Source: Deroplatys truncata (Eukaryota > Arthropoda > Insecta > Mantodea > Mantidae). From it: a stretch of 64,000 nucleotides of DNA. Below are positions 10,121-21,199 of the stretch, one piece after another (position 1 is the stretch's first letter; each line of letters opens with the position of its first letter). Location of the stretch: assembly GCA_030765065.1 (NCBI GenBank), contig CM060985.1, positions 5,270,001 through 5,334,000 on the forward strand, given 5' to 3'. The notes below the pieces were generated by a model, which was given only the letters and a program-made list of their open reading frames with translations, was not told the origin of the DNA and made no database searches. Made by a program: the position numbers and the translations under genes.

Positions 10121-11154
10121 CTTCCTTCCCAAGGCTTGAGTGAAACAACTGTAGAAGAATGTAACACATCAGATTCCTTGTAGCTGTTACCTCAGTTTTT
10201 AAACATCTTAGAATCATTTTATAGGCAATTTTTTTCAAACTTTTTGTGTCATCAAAATGTGGACCCCCCTATGTCGGCTTCCTCAGTTAAAAAGAAAGTG
10301 AACACGATTTTGCAAGCGACTCGAGTTTTACTTTCAGCTGAAGGCCTTAGCGTTACTCAATTGTCTTGTGACGTAACGTTTGTGTAGTTCAACGTCCTGA
10401 CCGCAAGATGATGCACAAATGCATGTATCATTATTGAAAACAAATTTGACACGCTGAAATCAACGAACGCTACGCTTTAAGAGCAATTGCAATGCACCAA
10501 GACATGGTAATGTGAACCTTAACAACAGCAAGCATTACTATTTGTTACGGTAACAGTTCGTGAATCAATTTCAACGCATGCCAAATATGACTTCCTAGCG
10601 TTGCCAACCATGTCGGCGCATTAACACAGGAGCTTGCGTGAAATTGGAGAAACTTGCACAGTACGAAATCAAGAGGAAAGTTTATGAAAACAGAAAGCTG
10701 TACACATTTTAACACAATTTGTAAACGTAAATGACGGAAAGTCTTAGACTGTTTCTGCTTTACTTTTAAGAAATGTGAGAATTACGTCATTAAAGATGTA
10801 CAATTTGCATGCGGTAAACACGAATTTGTTTTCGAGATAGCTCGGTTGGTAACGCTGAATGGATGAACCTGTGTTTTACAAACGAACAAGAATCACATTA
10901 ACAGAACACCATTTTATTTGTTAGCAATTCCAAAGCACTTTAAACTACAAAGAATATAAACAAAACACTAGGACTAATATCCATTTGCAAAGCATAGGAA
11001 CACCAAAGATGGTTAGTTGAAGATCAACCCGTGACACCTTTTCTATGTTTGCCGATTGTCTTTTGTTTTTCCGTGACTAAATCGTAATCATCTATGTATG
11101 CACATTGCTTGGAATGAAGTATCCACGCCATTAATAAGTCTTATTACTTTCTCT
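10121..11154. other. no recognisable gene
   Basis: About 1 kb of moderately A+T-rich DNA with no long frame, tandem repeat, RNA gene or match to the dispersed repeat family. Confidence 0.4.
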
Positions 11155-11615
11155 ACTTGGAGGTAGGTCAAGTACTGCATTTCAACAAAAATGTCATATA
11201 GAGAGTTTACCGCAATTAGGTACCTACATGATTTGAGGCCTCTGAAAAAGAAAGCACGTCTCTGGTGAACACCAAGATGATATTAAGTTTAGTGCCATCC
11301 AAGAATGTGGAAGTAAGATTTTTAAGAAAACCCTCCCACCCCAAGCTACCCTTTACGTAGAAAATGTTGTGTCAGATACTCGATGATTTTGATTACGTCA
11401 TTGTTTTATATACTGGCATAAGTAATAAAATGCATATCTTGAATTTTGTCTGAGTCACCTACCAAATCTCCTTTATTTGGTAGGTAGAATTTTCTGTAAC
11501 CAGAAAATCATAAGCAACACATAAGAACAGAGAAGATGTGCAGCTCATTAAAACAGGATTTGTGTCAAATAATGATTTTCGTAGCATAAGCCGTTTTCGA
11601 AATATTCCACATTGT
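11155..11615 (+). repeat. dispersed repeat family A, copy 7 (diverged)
   Basis: Landmarks are CTGCATTTCAACAAAAATGTC, AAACCCTCCCACCCCAAGCT, TACCCTTTACGTAG, a TGATTTTGATTACGTCA motif, and AATAAAATGCATATCTTGAA. It ends near GCATAAGCCGTTTTCGAAAT. It is more diverged than copies 4 and 5. Confidence 0.5.
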
Positions 11616-11864
11616 CAGTTTACACCCTTTTCAAATGTGCGTCATTTAACGACATGCTTGAAAGTTTGCCATTCTTTTCTCTTTGTCTGCATTTCTTTAT
11701 TGCCAATGCAAAAGCTCGTTATCAGAAATAAATACTTGCTGTTTTTCCTCGTGGTCCCAATTGTTTTAATTTAAAGTAAAAACATATCGCGAATAACATA
11801 ATATGAATAGAAGAAGAATCAATGTTATGTATAGAGAAGGTCGCAGTTTTACTTTCGTAAGTAG

Positions 11865-12950
11865 CGGACATATTGTAGGTATTCCATCCAAAAATTCGGA
11901 AATGCACGCTTTGAGGCTCCCTGATTTTAAAAGAAGGCATTTTTAGAACAAGATGTTGTGTGAGCCGCATAACCCGAAAAGAAAAATATCAACAGTGTCT
12001 TCCATTGACGTGACACAAAGATGTTAAACAACATCCCACACCCCAAATTTCCTTTCACATGGAAAAGTTTCCGATGTTTTTTATTTTCGCAAAAATGGCT
12101 CTAACGATTTTAATTAAAACGTCATATGCTTAAGATAGGGCGGCGCCGTGGCCGAGTGGTTAGACCGCTCGCCTCCCATCTAGGCGGCCCGGGTTCAATC
12201 CCAGGGACCTGCATGTGGGATTTGTGGTGGACGAAGCGGCGTCTGGGCGGGTTTTCTCCGGGTTCTCCGGTTTCCCCCGCCATTCATTCCACCAACTGCT
12301 CCATCATCACCTTTCCTTTCATCCATTTCACCAACCTTTCGTTTCATCTACTTCCTTCATCCCATACCAGGCATCGGGCTGATCACCCATCCTGGATGCT
12401 CTGTCTGATCCATGAGTGTCTGCTCCTCGACGGGCCTCTGACCCCAGGCACCCGCTTGTAAGTCCTGGGGGGTGTAAGTCCTACATAAGAGGAGGGTAAA
12501 CAGATAATGAATGAATGAATGAATGCTTAAGATATTTGCATGACAAATAAAATGTAGTAATATCACGCATTTTCTAGGAACATCCTGCCAAGTCCTCTTC
12601 ATTTGTAGAGAATTTCAAATATATTTTGTTAGTGATCAGCCGTTTCCTAGATATCCGTTATTATTGGGTTGAATGTTTCAATACTTTTGTCAGTTTTTTA
12701 AAGTGCTGTCTCTATTCAACTGTTTCTCGCGAAGGCCAGCTTATAGCAACTCGCTTTGAAAATCTGATAGTCGATTCGGTTTCTCTCGATTAACATGAAG
12801 AAAATAGAGGAAAAAAAAAAGTTCCGTAAGAATGGTTTGCGGAGGCTATATAAAATAAGCGATATTTGGTAGGGAAAGTCATGTGAATATAACCGTTAGA
12901 TGTTCTAGTATTTCAGTCTTTGAAGTTTGAAATTAGAAGCTTTGTGAGAG
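11865..12950 (+). repeat. dispersed repeat family A, copy 8, interrupted by a SINE
   Basis: It starts near TATTCCATCCAAAAATTCGG and passes through a CGTGACACAAAGATG motif and ACATCCCACACCCCAAATTT. It is interrupted at 12126-12534 by the SINE and its target duplications, then resumes with TATTTGCATGACAAATAAAA and TTTCTCGCGAAGG. It ends near ATATAACCGTTAGATG. Removing the SINE plus one target copy restores an uninterrupted match to the family, which dates the SINE as younger. Confidence 0.65.
12138..12522 (+). mobile_element. tRNA-derived SINE, copy 2 (full length)
   Basis: About 385 bp flanked by the perfect 12-bp duplication ATGCTTAAGATA at 12126-12137 and 12523-12534. The head (12139 to about 12210) resembles a class II tRNA, with box A TGGCCGAGTGG and box B GGTTCAATCCC. 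The body contains GGGTTTTCTCCGGGTTCTCC and the element ends in an (ATGA)n tail. It shares head, 3' body and tail with the minus-strand copy at 5347-5610 but keeps an extra central segment of about 120 bp. The 111-codon frame across it is a by-product. The family is clear; I do not assign a database name. Confidence 0.93.
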
Positions 12951-13300
12951 ATTCTGTTTTTATTGAGTTCGTAATGTTTCAATGTCGCTGCAAAAGACAA
13001 AGCGTTATTGACACAATTGGCAGTCAAGAGAAGGTGTCACACGCTTACTAAATACACACGTCACTTTGATGAGACATACAGGAAATAATGGGTGACCTCG
13101 TACCAATAAATCTTAAGTAAACCCTGGACTCGCCCGAGTGGGTGTAACAGCTAATCATCAACTTTATTTTGAAACAAACGCCAGCTAGATTTGAAGTCAA
13201 GCTACGACACTTCATTGCCATCCATTACTTTTGTCTGGTGCCTATTAGAAGTTTCTATCATGACGGGAACTGAAGAAACACGTCCTACCTAGATACAGCA
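12951..13300. other. spacer without recognisable features
   Basis: No gene-like frame, RNA gene or repeat was recognised. This interval separates two oppositely oriented copies of dispersed family A. Confidence 0.35.
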
Positions 13301-14035
13301 TATGCTATATTAAAAAATCTGATGTTACCTTCACATGACTTTCTCTAACCTCTAACATTTATTACTGGGTATACAAATTATTTTTACTAATGCTTGTTTG
13401 GCTATCTACTTCAGCCGAATCAGATAAACCTTAACAGAAACAGCTACATTACACATTACGTTATAGAGAACAGCGATAGTCAAATGTTTAACAACTGAAC
13501 GCTATATGCTCCATACTGTTTCCATGATAAACAACAAATGAAACCATTAATAACGATATCTTGGAAATGGTTGATGCCACAAAAACGTCATTTGAGATAA
13601 ACTGTGTGCACATTTGTTGTGTAGTACGTTTAAAGTTTACCAGTTATACAAAACTCCCTCCAAATGAGGACGACTACACACCCTATTTCCAGATATACAC
13701 TTCATTTGTCGTAAATATCCTTAATATATAGTATTTTAATCAAAATCGTTAGCCATATTTTAGAAAATAAAAACTGTTGAAAAATATCCCATGAAGGGGT
13801 AGTTTGGGAGTGGGGGATTTCCTGAAAATCCTAGTGTCGCATCTTTGGAAGGTACTGAACCCAAATACCAAGTTTCATATTTATTACACTTTACGTTTTT
13901 GAGTTATGTACACATTTTTCTAAATACTTTTTTCAATTCAAGGTGCCCCAAAACGTATTTGCGGTGAAACGTCGATATCGAATATTTTGGGTGGATTGCA
14001 ACACCTTCCCTACATACTATGTGCGTGGTAGAAAA
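13301..14035 (-). repeat. dispersed repeat family A, copy 9 (inverted)
   Basis: A long inverted copy. TTATAGAGAACAGCGATAGT and ACGCTATATGCTCCATAC come first, then ACCAGTTATACAAAACTCC, TATTTTAATCAAAATCGTTA and GGGAGTGGGGGATTTCCTG, and it ends near TTTTGGGTGGATTGCAACA. It is the complement of the order in copy 5 and forms an inverted pair with copy 8. Confidence 0.65.
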
Positions 14036-14580
14036 GTAACCAAGGTAACTCGGCTGATTTCGTCTGGTATATTATTGTGAAAATGCGAGTTATACTGATC
14101 GTGTATTAACAAATAAAAACGTAATTAAAGGCAGAGGAAAGCCTGTGTCATTTTACGTGAAATGAGATAATGGAAACATTAAAGCGGTTGTGACAGGATT
14201 AGCAGCTGTAACAGCAACATTATGTTGAATGTGACATAATGGAGGAGAAAACAAAAAAAGAATACCTATCTTTCTCTATTTTTTGTCTTCTCTTAAGCAA
14301 GTTGCAGTCCTAGTGATTCCCACTGTACCTTTGCATCGAATAATGATTTGTTTCAATTGACCTCACTTCGTAATTAAAGTACAATGGTTTACAAGAACCT
14401 CAATGTTGAAGCCTCCCCAAAATAAACCTCACAACGGACCACATACATTCCCAACTATTCACAAAAACGGAAGTAAAATGTCGACGGATGTCGTATTTCT
14501 CACCTTCGCTGACAGCCTTTGAAATTCTGGAAACAATTGCGGACAACGTGCGTAAACATGCACGTAGTGACAAACGGATG
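14036..14580. other. left flank of the 79-bp array, no recognisable gene
   Basis: This appears to be single-copy A+T-rich DNA up to the abrupt array start at about 14581. No frame with recognisable content, and no transposon end, was seen at the junction. Confidence 0.4.
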
Positions 14581-15124
14581 TGACCATCGGGAGTGAGGGA
14601 GAGGTGAGGGGAGAGACCTGAAACCTGGAAAGAGTACCACACACTTGTACTTCTACCAGTGACACCCGGGAGTGAGGGAGAGGTGAGGGGAGAGACCTGA
14701 AACCTGGACAGAGTACCACACACTTGTACTTCTACCAGTGACACCCGGGAGTGAGGGAGGTGAGGGGAGCGACCCGAAACCTGGACACAACACCGCACAC
14801 TTGTACTTCTACCAGTGGCACCCGGGAGTGCGGGAGAGGTGAGGGGAGACACCTAAAACCTGGACACAACACCACACACTTGTACTTCTACCAGTGACAC
14901 CCGGGAGTGAGGGAGAGGTGAGGGGAGCAACCCGAAACCTGGACACAACACCGCACACTTGTACTTCTACCAGTGACACCCGGGAGTGAGGGAGAGGTGA
15001 GGGGAGAGACCCGAAACCTGGACACAACACCGCACACTTGTACTTCTACCAGTGACACCCGGGAGTGAGGGAGAGGTGAGGGGAGAGACCTGAAAACTGG
15101 ACACAACACCGCACACTTGTACTT

Positions 15125-16860
15125 CTACCAGTGACACCCGGGAGTGAGGGAGAGGTGAGGGGAGAGACCCGAAACCTGGACAGAGTACCACACACTTGTA
15201 CTTCTACCAGTGACACTCGGAAGTGAGGTAGAGGTGAGGGGAGCGACCTGAAACCTGGACAGAGTACCACACACTTGTACTTCTACCAGTGACACCCGGG
15301 AGTAGGGAGAGGTGAGGGGAGAGACCCGAAACCAGGACACAACACCGCACACTTGTACTTCTACCAGTGACACCCGGGAGTGAGGGAGAGGTGAGGGGAG
15401 AGACCTAAAACCTGGACACAACACCACACGCTTGTACTTCCACCAGTGACACCCGGGAGTGAGGGAGAGGTGACGGGAGAGACCTGAATCCTGGACACAA
15501 CACCGCACACTTGTACTTCTACCAGTGACACCCGGGAGTGAGGGAGAGGTGAGGGGACAGACCTAAAACCTGGACACAACACCACACACTTGTACTTCTA
15601 CCAGTGACACCCGGGAGTGAGGGAGAGGTGAGGGGAGAGACCCGAAACCTGGACAGAGTACCACTCACTTGTACTTCTACCAGTGACACCCGGGAGTGAG
15701 GGAGAGGTGAGGGGAGAGACCCGAAACCTGGACAGAGTACCAAAAAACTTGTACTTCTACCAGTGGCACCCGGGAGTGAGGGAGAGGTGAGGGGAGAGAC
15801 CCGAAACCTGGACAGCCCACCGCACACTTGTACTTCTACCAGTGACACCCGGGAGTGAGGGAGAGGTGAGGGGAGAGACCTGAAACCTGGACAGAGTACC
15901 ACACACTTGTACTTCTACCAGTGATCCCCGGGAGTGAGGGAGAGGTGAGGGGAGAGACCCGAAACCTGGACACAACACCACACACTTGTACTTCTACCAG
16001 TGACACCCGGGAGTGAGGGAGAGGTGAGGGGAGAGACCCCAAACCTGGACACAACACCACACACTTGTACTTCTACCAGTGACAACCGGGAGTGAGGGAG
16101 AGGTGAGGGGAGAGACCCGAAAACTGGACAGAGTACCACACACTTGTACTTCTACCTGTGACACCCGGGAGTGAGGAAGAGGTGAGGGGAGAGACCCGAA
16201 ACCTGGACAGAGTACCACACACTTGTACTTCTACCAGTGACACCCGGGAGTAGGGAGAGGTGAGGGGAGAGACCTGAAAACTGGACACAACACCACAAGC
16301 TTGTACTTCTACCAGTGACACCAGGGAGTGAGGGAGAGGTGAGGTGAGAGACCTGAAACCTGGACACAACACCACACGCTTGTACTTCTACCAGTGACAC
16401 CCGGGAGTGAGGGAGAGGTGAGGGGAGAGACCTAAAAACTGGACACAACACCGCACACTTTTACTTCTACCAGTGACACCCGGGAGTGAGGGAGAGGTGA
16501 GGGGAGAGACCCGAAACCTGGACAGAGTACCACACACTTGTACTTCTACCAGTGACACTCGGAAGTGAGGTAGAGGTGAGGGGAGCGACCTGAAACCTGG
16601 ACAGAGTACCACACACTTGTACTTCTACCAGTGACACCCGGGAGTAGGGAGAGGTGAGGGGAGAGACCCGAATCCTGGACACAACACCGCACACTTGTAC
16701 TTCTACCAGTGACACCCGGGAGTGAGGGAGAGGAGAAGGGAGAGACCTGAAACCTGGACACAACACCGCACACTTGTACTTCTACCAGTGACACCCGCGA
16801 GTGAGGGAGAGGTGAGGGGAGAGACCCGAAACCTGGACACAACACCACACACTTGTACTT
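15125..16860. repeat. higher-order block 1a of the 79-bp array
   Basis: About 22 units that recur, in the same order of rare variants, in the next block. Matching points are 1,736 bp apart in the left part and 1,815 bp apart in the rest. Markers include the unit with TACCAAAAAACTTG near 15740, GACAACCGGGAG near 16081, and the ACACTCGGAAGTGAGGTAG unit near 16555. Confidence 0.8.
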
Positions 16861-18675
16861 CTACCAGTGACACCCGGGAGTGAGGGAGAGGTGAGAGGAG
16901 AGACCCGAAACCTGGACAGAGTACCACACACTTGTACTTCTACCAGTGACACTCGGAAGTGAGGTAGAGGTGAGGGGAGCGACCTGAAACCTGGACAGAG
17001 TACCACACACTTGTACTTCTACCAGTGACACCCGGGAGTAGGGAGAGGTGAGCGGAGAGACCCGAAACCTGGACACAACACCGCACACTTGTACTTCTAC
17101 CAGTGACACCCGGGAGTGAGGGAGAGGTGAGGGGAGAGACCTAAAACCTGGACACAACACCACACGCTTGTACTTCCACCAGTGACACCCGGGAGTGAGG
17201 GAGAGGTGACGGGAGAGACCTGAATCCTGGACACAACACCGCACACTTGTACTTCTACCAGTGACACCCGGGAGTGAGGGAGAGGTGAGGGGACAGACAT
17301 AAAACCTGGACACAACACCACACACTTGTACTTCTACCAGTGACACCCGGGAGTAAGGGAGAGGTAAGGGGAGAGACTCGAAACCTGGACACAACACCAC
17401 ACACTTGTACTTCTACCAGTGACACCCGGGAGTGAGGGAGAGGTGAGGGGAGAGACCCGAAACCTGGACAGAGTACCACTCACTTGTACTTCTACCAGTG
17501 ACACCCGGGAGTGAGGGAGAGGTGAGGGGAGAGACCCGAAACCTGGACAGAGTACCAAAAAACTTGTACTTCTACCAGTGGCACCCGGGAGTGAGGGAGA
17601 GGTGAGGGGAGAGACCCGAAACCTGGACAGCGCACCGCACACTTGTACTTCTACCAGTGACACCCGGGAGTGAGGGAGAGGTGAGGGGAGAGACCTGAAA
17701 CCTGGACAGAGTACCACACACTTGTACTTCTACCAGTGATCCCCGGGAGTGAGGGAGAGGTGAGGGGAGAGACCCGAAACCTGGACACAACACCACACAC
17801 TTGTACTTCTACCAGTGACACCCGGGAGTGAGGGAGAGGTGAGGGGAGAGACCCGAAACCTGGACACAACAACACACACTTGTACTTCTACCAGTGACAA
17901 CCGGGAGTGAGGGAGAGGTGAGGGGAGAGACCCGAAAACTGGACAGAGTACCACACACTTGTACTTCTACCTGTGACACCCGGGAGTGAGGAAGAGGTGA
18001 GGGGAGAGACCCGAAACCTGGACAGAGTACCACACACTTGTACTTCTACCAGTGACACCCGGGAGTAGGGAGAGGTGAGGGGAGAGACCTGAAAACTGGA
18101 CACAACACCACAAGCTTGTACTTCTACCAGTGACACCAGGGAGTGAGGGAGAGGTGAGGTGAGAGACCTGAAACCTGGACACAACACCACACGCTTGTAC
18201 TTCTAACAGTGACACCCGGGAGTGAGGGAGAGGTGAGGGGAGAGACCTAAAAACTGGACACAACACCGCACACTTTTACTTCTACCAGTGACACCCGGGA
18301 GTGAGGGAGAGGTGAGGGGAGAGACCCGAAACCTGGACAGAGTACCACACACTTGTACTTCTACCAGTGACACTCGGAAGTGAGGTAGAGGTGAGGGGAG
18401 CGACCTGAAACCTGGACAGAGTACCACACACTTGTACTTCTACCAGTGACACCCGGGAGTAGGGAGAGGTGAGGGGAGAGACCCGAATCCTGGACACAAC
18501 ACCGCACACTTGTACTTCTACCAGTGACACCCGGGAGTGAGGGAGAGGAGAAGGGAGAGACCTGAAACCTGGACACAACACCGCACACTTGTACTTCTAC
18601 CAGTGACACCCGCGAGTGAGGGAGAGGTGAGGGGAGAGACCCGAAACCTGGACACAACACCACACACTTGTACTT
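16861..18675. repeat. higher-order block 1b of the 79-bp array
   Basis: Tandem copy of the preceding block with one additional unit (about 23 units). It carries the same markers: TACCAAAAAACTTG near 17555, GACAACCGGGAG near 17896, and ACACTCGGAAGTGAGGTAG near 18370. The near-identity of variant order shows that a single event duplicated many units together. Confidence 0.8.
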
Positions 18676-21199
18676 CTACCAGTGACACCCGGGAGTGAGG
18701 GAGAGGTGAGGGGAGAGACCCGAAACCTGGACAGAGTACCACACACTTGTACTACTACCAGTGATCCCCGGGAGTGAGGGAGAGGTGAGGGGAGAGACCC
18801 GAAACCTGGACAGAGTACCACACACTTGTACTTCTACCAGTGACACCCGGGAGTGAGGGAGAGGTGAGGGGAGAGACCCGAAACCTGGACACAACACCAC
18901 ACACTTGTACTTCTACCAGTGACACCCGGGAGTGAGGGAGAAGTGAGGGGAGAGACCCGAAACCTGGACAGAGTACCGCACACTTGTACTTCTACCAGTG
19001 ACACACGGGAGTGAGGGAGAGGTGAGGGCAGAGACCCGAAACCTGGACACAACACCACACACTTGTACTTCTACCAGTGACACACGGGAGTGAGGGAAAG
19101 GTGAGGGGAGAGAACCGAAACCTGGACACAACACCGCACACTTGTACTTCTACCAGTGCCACCCGGGAGGGAGAGGTGAGGGGAGAGACCCGAAACCTGG
19201 ACAGAGTACCACACACTTGTACTTCTACCAGTGACACTCGGGAGTGAGGGAGAGGTGAGGGGAGAGACCTGAAACCTGGACAGAGTACCACACACTTGTA
19301 CTTCTACCAGTGACACCCGGGAGTGAGGGAGAGGTGAGGGGAGAGACCTGAAACCTGGACAGAGTACCACACACTTGTACTTCTACCAGTGACACCCGGG
19401 AGTTAGGAAGAGGTGAGGAAGGAGACCTGAAATCTGGACACAACACCACACACTTGTACTTCTAATAGTGACACCCGGGAGTGAGGGAGAGGTGAGGAGA
19501 GCGACCCGAAACCTGGACAGAGTACCACACACTTGTACTTCTACCAGTGACACCCGGGAGTGAGGGAGAGGTGAGGGGAGAGACCCGAAACCTGGACACA
19601 ACACCACACACTTGTACTTCTACCAGTGACACCCGGAAGTGAGGGAGAGGTGAGGGGAGACACCCGAAACCTGGACACAACACCGCACACTTGTACTTCT
19701 ACCAGTGACACCCGGGAGTGAGGGGGAGGTGAGGGGAGAGACCTGAAACCTGGACAGAGTACCACACACTTGTACTTCTACCAGTAACACCCGGGAGTGA
19801 GGGGGAGGTGAGGGGAGAGACCTGAAACTTGGACAGAGTACCGCACACTTGTACTTCTACCAGTGACACCCGGGAGTGAGGGAGAGGTGAGGAGACAGAC
19901 CTGAAAGCTGGACAGAGTACCACACACTTGTACTTCTACCAGTGACACCCGGGAGTGAGGGAGAGGTGAGGGGAGAGACCTGAAACCTGGACACAACACC
20001 CCACACTTGTACTTCTACCAGTGACACCCGGGAGTGAGGGAGAGGTGAGGGGAGAGACCCGAAATCTGGACAGAGTACCGCACACTTTTACTTCTACCAG
20101 TGACGCCCGGGAGTGAGGGAGAGGTGAGGGGAGAGACCCGAAACCTGGACACAACACCGCACACTTGTACTTCTACCAGTGACACCCGGGAGTGAGGGAG
20201 ACGTGCGGGGAGAGACCTGAAACCTGGACACAACACCACACACTTGTACTTCCACCAGCGACACCTGGGTGTGAGGGAGAGGTGAGGGGAGAGACCTGAA
20301 ACCTGGACACAACACCACACACTTGTACTTCTACCAGTGACACCCGGGAGTGAGGGAGAGGTAAGGGGAGAGACCTGAAACCTGGACACAACACCGCACA
20401 CTTGTACTTCCACCAGTGATCCCCGGGAGTGAGGGGGAGGTGAGGGCAGAGACCTGAAACCTGGACAGAGTACCACACAATTGTACTTCTACCAGTGACA
20501 CCCGGGAGTGAGGGGGAGGTGAGGGGAGAGACCTGAAACCTGCACAGAGTACAACACACTTGTACTTCTACCAGTGACACCCGGGAGTGAGGGAGAGGTG
20601 AGGGGAGAGACCTGAAACCTGGACACAACACCGCACACTTGTACTTCTACCAGTGACACCCGGGAGTGAGGGAGAGGTGAGGGGACAGACCTAAAACCTG
20701 GACAGAGTACCACACACTTGTACTTCTACCAGTGATCCCCGGGAGTGAGGGAGAGGTGAGGGGAGAGACCCGAAACCTGGACAGAGTACCACACACTTGT
20801 ACCTCTACCAGTGACACCCGGGAGTGAGGGAGAGGTGAGGGGAGAAACCTGAAACCTGGACACAACACCGCACACTTGTACTTCTACCAGTGACACCCGG
20901 GAGTGAGGGAGACGTGAGGGGAGAGACCTAAAACCTGGCCACAACACCACACACTTGTACTTCTACCAGTGACACCCGGGAGTGAGGGAGAGGTAAGGGG
21001 AGAGACCTGAAACCTGGACACAACACCGCACACTTGTACTTCCACCAGCGATCCCCGGGAGTGAGGGGGAGGTGAGGGGAGAGACCTGAAACCTGGACAG
21101 AGTACCACACACATGTACTTCTACCAGTGACACCCGGGAGTGAGGGGGAGGTGAGAGGAGAGACCTGAAACCTGGACAGAGTACAACACACTTGTACTT

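Noticed and set aside
12139-12210. A functional tRNA gene (Ser/Leu-like head)
   Set aside because: It is part of a 385-bp element with target-site duplications and a simple tail, and another copy exists at 5347-5610. It is a SINE head, and a complete cloverleaf was not seen.
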